This document shows, in pieces, positions 10,085-18,207 of a stretch of 64,000 nucleotides of DNA. This DNA comes from Novosphingobium sp. GTDB lineage: Bacteria > Pseudomonadota > Alphaproteobacteria > Sphingomonadales > Sphingomonadaceae. The notes under the pieces are model-generated. The model was not told the origin of the DNA and made no database searches. It worked only from the letters and a program-made list of their open reading frames with translations. The translations under genes and the position numbers were made by a program. How positions within the stretch are numbered: position 1 is the stretch's first letter; every line of letters starts with the position of its first letter. Location of the stretch: positions 62,001-126,000 of the forward strand of contig JAGIAR010000001.1 of NCBI GenBank assembly GCA_017744735.1, in the 5' to 3' direction.

Positions 10085-10479
10085 ATGTCGGATAAAGCGA
10101 TGATCCGCACCGGATGGGTGCTCAGCGGCCTTGTGATCCTGTTCCTGCTGATGGACGCCGGGATGAAGCTGGCGGTGCCGAAATAACCGCGGCGAACAGT
10201 CCCGAGATCGGATGGCCGCTCGACGCGGGCACCATGCGGATGCTCGGCACGCTGCTGCTGATCCCGACCCTGCTCTACATCTACCCACGCACCAGCGTGC
10301 TCGGCGCGGTCCTCGTCACCGGCTATCTCGGCGGGGCGATCGCAACCCACCTGCGGATCGGCAGCCCGCTGCTCAGCCACACGCTGTTCGGCGTATATCT
10401 TGGGCTGTTTCTATGGGGCGGCCTCTGGCTGCGCTCCCCCGCCCTGCGCGGCGTGTTTCCTCTCAAACCGAAGGATTGA
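10085..10479 (+). pseudogene. DoxX-like small membrane protein gene, interrupted by a frameshift at ~10181-10184
   Basis: Frame 2 MSDKAMIRTGWVLSGLVILFLLMDAGMKLAVPK* continues in frame 1 as ITAANSPEIGWPLDAGTMRMLGTLLLIPTLLYIYPRTSVLGAVLVTGYLGGAIATHLRIGSPLLSHTLFGVYLG; one added A (AAA to AAAA) restores the frame. Confidence 0.75.
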
Positions 10480-10483
10480 TGTC

Positions 10484-11152
10484 ATGACGGACCTTCCAAC
10501 TGTGACTGCGTTCGACTGGGTGCCCGATTTCGCCAAGGGACTTGTGCGCGACCTGCGCGTGCGCTGGGCGTTCGAAGAGGTCGGCCTGCCCTACGCCACC
10601 GAGACATTCGGCGCGGCGTCGCCGCGCCCCGAAGGCTACGTGCAATGGCAGCCGTTCGAGCAGGTCCCGGCCTTCCGCGACGGGGAGCTCGAACTGTTCG
10701 AGACCGGAGCGATCCTGCTCTACGTCGCCGAAAAGCACGGTTCGCTTCTACCCGAAGAAGAGCAGGCCCGCTGGCAGGCGATCGCGTGGCTGTTCGCCGG
10801 GCTGAACAGCGTCGAGCCGGCCTGCACCCGCTATTTCGCCTATGCGGTATTCAACGCCGGCAAGGACTGGGCAGCGGGAGCGAAGGAGGCAGTCGAGCCA
10901 CTCGTACGCCAGAAGCTCAAACGCGTCAGCGACGCGCTGGGCGAGCGGGATTGGCTGGCGGGCGAATTCTCGATCGCCGATATCATGATGGTGACCGTGC
11001 TGAACGGCCTCAAGTCGTCCAGCTTCGTCGCCGAATTCCCCAATCTCGCCGCATACCACGCGCGGGGTACGGGACGGCCGGCCTACAAGCGCGCGCTCGA
11101 CGCCCAACTGGCCGATTTCGACGGACCGGCGCCCGCGCCGCAGGGAGCCTGA
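10484..11152 (+). CDS. Glutathione S-transferase family protein
   Basis: MTDLPTVTAFDWVPDFAKGLVRDLRVRWAFEEVGLPYATETFG..., GST fold; paralogous to 13347..14006. Confidence 0.88.
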   Translation: MTDLPTVTAFDWVPDFAKGLVRDLRVRWAFEEVGLPYATETFGAASPRPEGYVQWQPFEQVPAFRDGELELFETGAILLYVAEKHGSLLPEEEQARWQAIAWLFAGLNSVEPACTRYFAYAVFNAGKDWAAGAKEAVEPLVRQKLKRVSDALGERDWLAGEFSIADIMMVTVLNGLKSSSFVAEFPNLAAYHARGTGRPAYKRALDAQLADFDGPAPAPQGA

Positions 11153-11155
11153 TCC

Positions 11156-11512
11156 ATGTATATCCAGGGCTTTGTAATCCCGGTGCCGGAAGACAAGCAG
11201 GACGCCTACCGCGACATCGCGCTGCGCTTCACCGATATCATGAAAGACCACGGGATGATCGAAGTGGTCGAGGCGTGGGAAGCCGACGTGCCGGACGGCG
11301 TCCACACCGACTTCCGCAGAGCGGTGGCGCTTGAGCCGGGTGAGAAGGTCGTCTTTTCCTGGGTCGTATGGCCCGACAAGGCTACCTGCGACGCCGCCCA
11401 TGCCTCGATGATGGCCGGCGAAATGGCCGAGGACATGGCCGCCATGGCGCCGTTCGACGGCAAACGCATGATCTTCGGCGGGTTCGAACCCATCGTGAGT
11501 TGGAGGAAGTAA
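11156..11512 (+). CDS. DUF1428 family protein
   Basis: MYIQGFVIPVPEDKQDAYRDIALRFTDIMKDHGMIEVVEAWEADVPDGVHTDFRRAVALEPGEKVVFSWVVWPDKATCDAAHASMM. Confidence 0.88.
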   Translation: MYIQGFVIPVPEDKQDAYRDIALRFTDIMKDHGMIEVVEAWEADVPDGVHTDFRRAVALEPGEKVVFSWVVWPDKATCDAAHASMMAGEMAEDMAAMAPFDGKRMIFGGFEPIVSWRK

Positions 11513-12306
11513 TGGCTGGAGAACCCATCTGGTATGAGCTGATGACGCCCGACGCTGCAGCGGTCATCCCCTTCTACAAGTCCGTCGGCGGCTGGAACAT
11601 CCAGCAAGACGGCAACATGATGCCCAACGGCAGCGAATATCGCACGATCCAGCGGGCCGACGGCGGCAATCTCGGCGGGCTGCTCAAGCTCACCGAGGGC
11701 ATGGTGGCAGGCGGCGCGAAGCCGGGCTGGCTCGCCTATTTCCACGTCGAAGACGTCGATGCGGCGGTGGCCAAGGCGCAAGACCTGGGCGCGACCGTCC
11801 CGATGCCCGCGGTCAGCATGGGCGCCGGGCGGATGGCGATGCTGTCCGACCCGCAAGGCGCGCCGTTCTACGTCATGAAGCCGGTCCCGCCGGCCGACCA
11901 GCCCGACGCCAAGAGCGACGTTTTCGACGTGAAGAAGGCCGGCCACTGCCGCTGGATGCAGCTGGATACCACCGACGCTCCGGCCGCCAACGAATTCTAC
12001 AAGGCCCTGTTCGGCTGGAGCACCGAGAACACCATGCCGATGGGTCCGGCGGGCGACTATCGCTTCATCGAAGCGGGCGGCGTGCCGATCGGCGCGTTCA
12101 ACCCGATGATCCGCGAAGGTCAGCATCCGGCGTGGCAGCTCTACCTCGGAGTCGACGACATCGAGCGCGCGAAGGGCGCGGTTCTCGCCCATGGCGGCGA
12201 GGTCACGCACGACATCCACCAGGTGCCTGGCGGCGACTGGATTTTCATGGCCAAGGATCCCGCCGGCGCGGCGGTCGCCTTCGTCGGCTCGAAAGGAGAA
12301 GCGTGA
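11512..12306 (+). CDS. Two-domain VOC family protein
   Basis: TAATG coupling; MAGEPIWYELMTPDAAAVIPFYKSVGGWNIQ... and second VOC unit CRWMQLDTTDAPAANEFYKALFGWSTENTMPMG. Confidence 0.88.
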   Translation: MAGEPIWYELMTPDAAAVIPFYKSVGGWNIQQDGNMMPNGSEYRTIQRADGGNLGGLLKLTEGMVAGGAKPGWLAYFHVEDVDAAVAKAQDLGATVPMPAVSMGAGRMAMLSDPQGAPFYVMKPVPPADQPDAKSDVFDVKKAGHCRWMQLDTTDAPAANEFYKALFGWSTENTMPMGPAGDYRFIEAGGVPIGAFNPMIREGQHPAWQLYLGVDDIERAKGAVLAHGGEVTHDIHQVPGGDWIFMAKDPAGAAVAFVGSKGEA

Positions 12307-12785
12307 TGGGCAATCAAGCGGTCGTCTGCCTGTGGTATGAGAAGGACGCCAAGGCGGCGGCGGAATTCTATGCCGCAACCTTTCCCGACAGCTCGGTCGG
12401 CAGCGCGCACAAGGCACCCGGCGACAATCCCAGCACCGAGGAAGGCGCCGAGTTGACCGTGAACTTCACCGTCTGCGGCATCCCGTGCCTCGGCCTCAAC
12501 GGCGGGCCGCATTTCAAGCAGAGCGAGGCCTTCTCGTTCCAGGTCTATACCGACGACCAGGAAGAGACCGACCGGCTGTGGAATGCGGTGGTCGGCAACG
12601 GCGGGCAGGAAAGCCAGTGCGGCTGGTGCAAGGACAAATGGGGCGTCTCGTGGCAGATCACGCCGCGTGCGCTGATGAAGGCGATGTCCAACCCCGACAA
12701 GGCCGCCGCCAAGCGCGCCTTCGAAGCGATGATGACGATGCAGAAGATCGATATCGCCGCGATCGAGGCCGCGGTGAAAGGGTGA
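12306..12785 (+). CDS. PhnB-like VOC family protein
   Basis: TGATG coupling; VVCLWYEKDAKAAAEFYAATFPDSSVGS...CGWCKDKWGVSWQITPRALMKAM, typical PhnB/3-dmu-9_3-mt pattern. Confidence 0.9.
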   Translation: MGNQAVVCLWYEKDAKAAAEFYAATFPDSSVGSAHKAPGDNPSTEEGAELTVNFTVCGIPCLGLNGGPHFKQSEAFSFQVYTDDQEETDRLWNAVVGNGGQESQCGWCKDKWGVSWQITPRALMKAMSNPDKAAAKRAFEAMMTMQKIDIAAIEAAVKG

Positions 12786-12789
12786 GGCG

Positions 12790-13350
12790 ATGGCCGGCTC
12801 GCACACGGTCGGCTGCGCCTGCGGCGCGCTGGAACTCGAATTGCAGGGCGAGCCCTTCGGCGTGGTCGAATGCCTGTGCGGCGATTGCCGCACGGCCGGC
12901 GCGCTGATCGAGAGCCTGCCTGGCGCTCCGCCGGCGCTGGACGAACGGAGCGCCAGCCGCTTCGTGCTCTACCGCAAGGACCGCGTCGCCTGCCGCAAGG
13001 GCGGGGAGCATCTGCGCGACCATCGCCTGACGCCGGCCTCGCCGACCCGGCGGCTGGTGGCAACCTGCTGCAATTCGGCGATGTTGCTCGATTTCACCAA
13101 GGGTCACTGGGTCAGCCTCTACGCCCCGCGCTGGCCCGAGGCCGAACGTCCCAGGGCAGAGATGCGCATCCAGACCGCCAGCCTGCCCGATCCCAGCGCG
13201 CTGCCCGGCGACATTCCGAACCATCGCGGCTTCGGATTGGGCTTTGCGTTCCGCATGCTGCGCGCCTTTGCGGCCATGGGCTTCAGAAACCCCGGCCTGC
13301 CGCTGGGCGGCGCGCCGATCGAGATCCCTACCCCACCGGGAGCTGCATGA
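12790..13350 (+). CDS. GFA-like (glutathione-dependent formaldehyde-activating enzyme-like) / DUF6151-type protein
   Basis: VGCACGALELELQGEPFGVVECLCGDCRTAG - Cys-rich zinc-type motif C-x-C-G...C-x-C-x2-C. Confidence 0.7.
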   Translation: MAGSHTVGCACGALELELQGEPFGVVECLCGDCRTAGALIESLPGAPPALDERSASRFVLYRKDRVACRKGGEHLRDHRLTPASPTRRLVATCCNSAMLLDFTKGHWVSLYAPRWPEAERPRAEMRIQTASLPDPSALPGDIPNHRGFGLGFAFRMLRAFAAMGFRNPGLPLGGAPIEIPTPPGAA

Positions 13351-14006
13351 TGCCACCCATCGTCACCGCCTTCGCCACCTCGCCCGACCGCGGCCGGGGG
13401 CTTGCGCGCGACGTCCGGGTACGCTGGGCGCTCGAGGAGGTCGGCGAGCCCTACGACATCCGGCTGCTCGGCTTCGCCGAGCTGAAGCAGCCCGCGCATC
13501 TTGCACGCAGCCCCTTCGGACAGATCCCGACCTATGAGGAGGATGGGCTGGCCCTGTTCGAAACGGGGTCGATCGTGCTCCACATCGGGCAGTCGCGGGC
13601 CGAGCTCCTGCCGGCCGATCCGGCGGCACGCGCGCGTGCGATCAGCTGGATCTTCGCGGCGGTCAACACGGTCGAGCCGCCGGTGATCGAGCTCCAGAAC
13701 GCAGTGCTGCTCGAACACGACCGGCCCTGGCACGGCGAGCGCCTGCCCGCGGTCAAGGACCGGGTGCGCGACCGGCTGGAGCAGCTTTCCGCGCATCTCG
13801 GCGATGCCGAATGGCTCGATGGCGCCTTCAGCGCGGGCGACCTGATGATGGTCCATGTGCTGCTGCGCCTGAGGCCATCGGGCCTGCTCGACGAATTTCA
13901 CAACCTCGCCGCCTATGTCGCGCGCGCCGAGGCCCGGCCTGCCTATCAGCGGGCCTTCGCGGCACAATTGGCGGTGTTCGAAGCCGCGTTGCAAGGGAAC
14001 CCATGA
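13347..14006 (+). CDS. Glutathione S-transferase family protein
   Basis: ATGA overlap with previous gene; VTAFATSPDRGRGLARDVRVRWALEEVGEPYDIRLLG...SPFGQIPTYEEDGLALFETGSIVLHIG. Confidence 0.88.
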   Translation: MMPPIVTAFATSPDRGRGLARDVRVRWALEEVGEPYDIRLLGFAELKQPAHLARSPFGQIPTYEEDGLALFETGSIVLHIGQSRAELLPADPAARARAISWIFAAVNTVEPPVIELQNAVLLEHDRPWHGERLPAVKDRVRDRLEQLSAHLGDAEWLDGAFSAGDLMMVHVLLRLRPSGLLDEFHNLAAYVARAEARPAYQRAFAAQLAVFEAALQGNP

Positions 14007-14650
14007 TGCTGGCGCTCTACGGACATCTGTTTTCGTCCTATACCTGGAAGGGCCTGATCCCGCTCTACGAGCTGGGCCTGGACTTCGAGTTCCGCGAGGC
14101 CTCTCCGGCCTTCCCTGAGAATGGCGCCTTCCTCGCGGGTGCGCATCCGGCAGGCAAGTTTCCGGTGCTGGTCGATGGCGACACCACCATCGTCGAGGCG
14201 ACCGCGATCATCGAATATCTCGCGGTGAAACATCCCGGCTCGACCCTCATCCCCGCCGATCCCATGCAGGCGGTGACCACGCGGATGCTCGACCGGGTGT
14301 TCGACAATTACGTGATGCACAACATGAACCGGGTGGTGATGGCGCACATCCTCGGCGGCGAAAATCCCGATCAGGGCGAGATCGCAAACGCCAGGGAGGC
14401 GCTGCGCCGCGCCTATCGCTGGCTGGAGGAATGGCTGGAACACAACCGGCTTCCACCGCACGTCTCGCTGGTGAGCTGCGCCGCCGCGCCCTCGCTGTTC
14501 TATGCCGACTGGGTCGAGCGGATTCCCGAAGGCAGCCGCCTCGCCGCGCTGCGCGCCGAGCTGCTCGCGCTGCCCGCGGCGAGTCGGTGCGTCGAGGATG
14601 CCCGCCCGTTCCGCGGCTATTTCCCGCCCGGCGCGCCTGACCGCGACTGA
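14003..14650 (+). CDS. Glutathione S-transferase family protein
   Basis: ATGA overlap; MMLALYGHLFSSYTWKGLIPLYELGLDFEFREASPAFPENGAFLAGAHPAGKFPVLVDGDTTIVEATAIIEYLAVKHPG. Confidence 0.88.
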   Translation: MMLALYGHLFSSYTWKGLIPLYELGLDFEFREASPAFPENGAFLAGAHPAGKFPVLVDGDTTIVEATAIIEYLAVKHPGSTLIPADPMQAVTTRMLDRVFDNYVMHNMNRVVMAHILGGENPDQGEIANAREALRRAYRWLEEWLEHNRLPPHVSLVSCAAAPSLFYADWVERIPEGSRLAALRAELLALPAASRCVEDARPFRGYFPPGAPDRD

Positions 14651-14669
14651 TTTCGAGAGGAGCCTGACA

Positions 14670-15128
14670 ATGACCGACAGCCACGAACTGACCGTCACCG
14701 AATATATCGAAGCCGCGCCCGGCAAGGTGTGGGACATCCTGGCCAACCGGCAGGAGGAATGGTGGTGCCCGACCCCGTGGCGCGTCGAAATCGACCACCA
14801 GGACCGCCGGGCCGGCGGCCGCTGCGCGATGACGATGTACGGGCCCAACGGCGAGGTGATGCCCAATGAGGGCATCTATCTCGAATACACCGAGGGCAGA
14901 CGCTACGTCGTGACCGACGCTTTCACCCTCGCCGATGGCGAATACGCGCCGACCGGCCCGTTCATGCTCGGCATCTGGGAAATCGCGCCCGAAGGCAGCG
15001 GCACCCGCTTCACCGGTCGTGCGCGCCACTGGACCGCGGAAGCGCGGGATCAGCACGAGAAGATGGGTTTCACCGAAGGCTGGGGCGTCGTCGCGCAACA
15101 ACTCAAGGCGCTGTGCGAGAAGGGCTGA
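14670..15128 (+). CDS. SRPBCC (AHSA1-type) family protein
   Basis: TVTEYIEAAPGKVWDILANRQEEWWCPTPWRVEIDHQDRRAGGRCAMTMYGPNGE; good RBS gaggag. Confidence 0.87.
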   Translation: MTDSHELTVTEYIEAAPGKVWDILANRQEEWWCPTPWRVEIDHQDRRAGGRCAMTMYGPNGEVMPNEGIYLEYTEGRRYVVTDAFTLADGEYAPTGPFMLGIWEIAPEGSGTRFTGRARHWTAEARDQHEKMGFTEGWGVVAQQLKALCEKG

Positions 15129-15162
15129 GAAACGGCTTTCCTACACCGCGAAGGCCAGTCAT

Positions 15163-15190
15163 GCTGCTCGCGAAAGGGGCGACGAGCAGC
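15163..15190. terminator. Hairpin after the SRPBCC gene (8-bp stem, no U-tract)
   Basis: GCTGCTCG (15163-15170) / CGAGCAGC (15183-15190). Confidence 0.4.
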
Positions 15191-15468
15191 GAGAGGCATC
15201 GTGAAATACCGTCATGAGCGGAAGGTCACAATTCCCGCTGGAAGTATGGCGCTTAACTGGCTGTTTCTATTGGGATAAAGTTCGCATCTCGCCCGCGTTT
15301 CGCCCCTCGTTCCGCGTCAACCTAAAGGTCACACATCGCCGGACGCAGGTTCTTGGCCGACACGCTGGCGGGCGGGCCGATCGGCCGCCGGCGGTTGCCC
15401 GCAGCGGCGGCGATCCGGGCCGGTCTCGCGCAAAGTATCCCTGCAAGCCGGTGATCGCCGGGATGGGT

Positions 15469-16065
15469 TCAGGCGAAAGCGCGGCTCTTTCTGAGCAGCT
15501 GATAGGCCTCGACCACCTGCCCCAACCGCCCTTCCTGGCTGCGGTCCCCGCCGTTGCGGTCGGGGTGATACTTGCGGACGAGTTGCGAATAGCGTTTGCG
15601 CAATCCCGCCCGGTCGGTCTCGCCGCCCAGCCCCATCACGCCGAGCGCCTCGCGCTCGCCGGGAGTGAAGCGGGCGAACGCCGGATCGGCCGCATGAGCG
15701 CGCGCGGCGCGGCTGCGGATGCTTGCGGCACGGGCACCGATGGCATCGAGCGGATCGTCGAAATCAGCCCACCGCGGACCGTCTCCGATCCCGGCGTCGG
15801 GCCTGAACGCACGGCTCTCTCGCCGCCAGCCGAACACCGGATGCTGTGCCTCGAGGATCTCGTCCGCGCTCATGCCCTTGAACCAGTCGTAGCCCGAGTT
15901 GAACTCGCGCACGTGGTCGAGGCAGAACCAGCGGCTGTCGCCCGGTCCGTCGAAACCGGACGTGCGCTCGCCCGGCGCGCGAAACTCGCCCGCCTCTTCG
16001 CATCCGTCCGCTTCGCATTGTCGGCCGCTGTTTGCGACCCGTCCCTGAAATCTGTCGTGCTTCAC
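15469..16065 (-). CDS. J domain-containing protein
   Basis: C-terminal GETDRAGLRKRYSQLVRKYHPDRNGGDRSQEGRLGQVVEAYQLLRKS with HPD. Confidence 0.9.
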   Translation of the reverse strand: MKHDRFQGRVANSGRQCEADGCEEAGEFRAPGERTSGFDGPGDSRWFCLDHVREFNSGYDWFKGMSADEILEAQHPVFGWRRESRAFRPDAGIGDGPRWADFDDPLDAIGARAASIRSRAARAHAADPAFARFTPGEREALGVMGLGGETDRAGLRKRYSQLVRKYHPDRNGGDRSQEGRLGQVVEAYQLLRKSRAFA

Positions 16066-16125
16066 GCCCTTTAGAATGGGAAATCATCGCCTATAAGGAA
16101 ACCCCCAAAAGGAGATTCCAGCATC

Positions 16126-16398
16126 ATGGCAGGCCCGCTTCAACGTGAAATGGAGGAGCTGTTGCAGCACGCTTTCATCCCCACCCGGCTCGCGGTGATG
16201 AACGATTCCGCCAAGCACCACGGCCACGCAGGCGACGACGGCAGCGGGGAATCGCACTTCAGCATCGTCATCGAAAGCCCCGCCTTCAGCGGCAAGAACC
16301 GGGTCGAACGCCAGCGCATGGTCAACCGCGCCCTGGGCGACATCCCCGGCAACCGGGTCCACGCAGTGGCCATCAAGGCCATGGCCCCGGGAGAATGA
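16126..16398 (+). CDS. BolA family protein
   Basis: LQREMEELLQHAFIPTRLAVMNDSAKHHGHAGDDGSGESHFSIVIESPAFSGKNRVERQRMVNRALGDI. Confidence 0.93.
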   Translation: MAGPLQREMEELLQHAFIPTRLAVMNDSAKHHGHAGDDGSGESHFSIVIESPAFSGKNRVERQRMVNRALGDIPGNRVHAVAIKAMAPGE

Positions 16399-16399
16399 T

Positions 16400-17287
16400 G
16401 TGAGCAATATCCTCCAGACCATCACCCCGGTCACCCACGATCTCGGACAGTTCCAGGTCCGCCGCGCATTGCCGGCGAAGGAGCGGACCATGGTGGGGCC
16501 GTTCATCTTCGTCGATCAGTTCGGCCCGGCCCAGCTCGATATCGGGCAGGCGATGGACGTGCGGCCGCACCCCCACATCGGGCTCGCCACGGTGACCTGG
16601 CTGTTCGAGGGCGCCATCGACCACCGCGACAGCCTGGGCAGCTTCGCCACGATCCGCCCCGGACAGGTCAATCTGATGACCGCCGGCAGCGGGATCGTGC
16701 ATTCCGAGCGCAGCCCGCAGAGCGAGCGCGACGTCGGCCCGAAGATGTACGGGATGCAGACCTGGCTCGCCCTGCCCGACGGCAAGGAGGAACTGGCCCC
16801 GGCCTTCGAGGCGGTGACCGACCTGCCGCTGCTCGAAGACCAGTGCGTCACCGCGCGGGTGATCATGGGCGAGTTGTGGGGTCTCAAGGCCAAGACCACC
16901 ACCTATGCCGAGACGATCTACGCCGAGATTCTGCTCGGGCCCTCCGGGGCGATCCCGATCGAGGCCGATGCGGACGAGCGTGCGGTGATGCTGGTCGGCG
17001 GCGAGGCGAGCCTCGATGGGCGGGCGCTCAACCTCTACGAACTGGTCGTGCTGCGCCCCGGAACCGAGATGGTCCTGGCTTCCGGCCACGGCGGACGCGT
17101 GATGCTGATGGGCGGAGAGGCCTTCTCGACCAGGCGCCACGCCTATTGGAATTTCGTCGGATCGAGCAAGGAGCGGATCGAGCAGGCCAAGCAGGACTGG
17201 ATCGCCGGACGCTTCCCCAAGGTGCCGGGCGACGAGGTCGAGTTCATCCCCTTCCCCGAACGCCCGCTCACGCGCAGCGAGGATTAG
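16400..17287 (+). CDS. Pirin family protein
   Basis: GTG start; RPHPHIGLATVTWLFEGAIDHRDSLGSFATIRPGQVNLMTAGSGIVHSERSP pirin core. Confidence 0.93.
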   Translation: MSNILQTITPVTHDLGQFQVRRALPAKERTMVGPFIFVDQFGPAQLDIGQAMDVRPHPHIGLATVTWLFEGAIDHRDSLGSFATIRPGQVNLMTAGSGIVHSERSPQSERDVGPKMYGMQTWLALPDGKEELAPAFEAVTDLPLLEDQCVTARVIMGELWGLKAKTTTYAETIYAEILLGPSGAIPIEADADERAVMLVGGEASLDGRALNLYELVVLRPGTEMVLASGHGGRVMLMGGEAFSTRRHAYWNFVGSSKERIEQAKQDWIAGRFPKVPGDEVEFIPFPERPLTRSED

Positions 17288-17292
17288 GAGCG

Positions 17293-18207
17293 ATGGAGGG
17301 GGAGGAGCTCACCAAAGTCGCGCTGGCCAACGGGCTTGAGCTCGCGGTCTGGGACAGCGGGCCGAAAGACGCGCCGGTGCTGATCTTCCTCCACGGCTTC
17401 CCGGAATCGCACCGCAGCTGGCGCCACCAGATCCGGCATTTCAGCAAGACCTACCGCTGCATCGCGCCCGACCAGCGCGGCTACGGCCAGTCCTCCAAGC
17501 CGCAGGAGGTCGTCAGCTACACCGCGGACAGGCTGGTCGGCGATATCTTCCAGCTCGCCGACGCGCTCGGGATCGACCATTTTACCATCGTCGGCCACGA
17601 TTGGGGCGGCGCGATCGCCTGGCCGCTGGCGATGTTCGGCCAAGCGAGCGGCCGCGTGACCCGCGCAGTGATCGCCAACGCTCCCCACGCCGCGCTGTTC
17701 CAGAAATTGCTGTGGCTGGATCCGGTGCAACGCGCGGCAAGCCAGTATATGCGCGCCTTTCGCGATCCGGCAAACGATGCACTAGTGCGCGAACATGGGC
17801 TTGCGGCGCTGCTGATGAAGGCGCTGAACTGGAAGCAGTCGCCAGCGCTGGAGCCCGAGGAGCGCGATTTCATGCTCGCGGCCTGGCAGGATCGCGCGGC
17901 CTGTTTCGGCATGCTCAACTGGTATCGCGCCAGCGCGATCGAAGTGCCCCCGCTCGACGCGCCCTATGCGCTGCCGGAGGACTGGGCGCCGCCGCCGCTG
18001 CCGAAGCTGACCATCCCGACGCTGGTGATCTGGGCGCTCGACGATCTCGCCCTGCCGCCCGGCAATCTCGAAGGGCTGGACGACCGGGTCGAGGACCTGA
18101 CGCTGGTGACGATCCCCGGCAGCGGCCACTTCGTGCAATGGGAGAAGCCCGCCGACGTCATCGCCGCGATGGACGACTTCCTCGGCCGGACCGCCGATGC
18201 CGCCTGA
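17293..18207 (+). CDS. Alpha/beta hydrolase (epoxide hydrolase-like)
   Basis: APVLIFLHGFPESHRSWRHQIRHFSKTYRCIAPDQRGYGQSSKP...FTIVGHDWGGAIAW. Confidence 0.92.
   Translation: MEGEELTKVALANGLELAVWDSGPKDAPVLIFLHGFPESHRSWRHQIRHFSKTYRCIAPDQRGYGQSSKPQEVVSYTADRLVGDIFQLADALGIDHFTIVGHDWGGAIAWPLAMFGQASGRVTRAVIANAPHAALFQKLLWLDPVQRAASQYMRAFRDPANDALVREHGLAALLMKALNWKQSPALEPEERDFMLAAWQDRAACFGMLNWYRASAIEVPPLDAPYALPEDWAPPPLPKLTIPTLVIWALDDLALPPGNLEGLDDRVEDLTLVTIPGSGHFVQWEKPADVIAAMDDFLGRTADAA

Noticed and set aside
8191-15128. Phage or antiphage defence island
   Set aside because: No nuclease, helicase, toxin-antitoxin, integrase or phage structural genes; proteins are metabolic/detoxification types.
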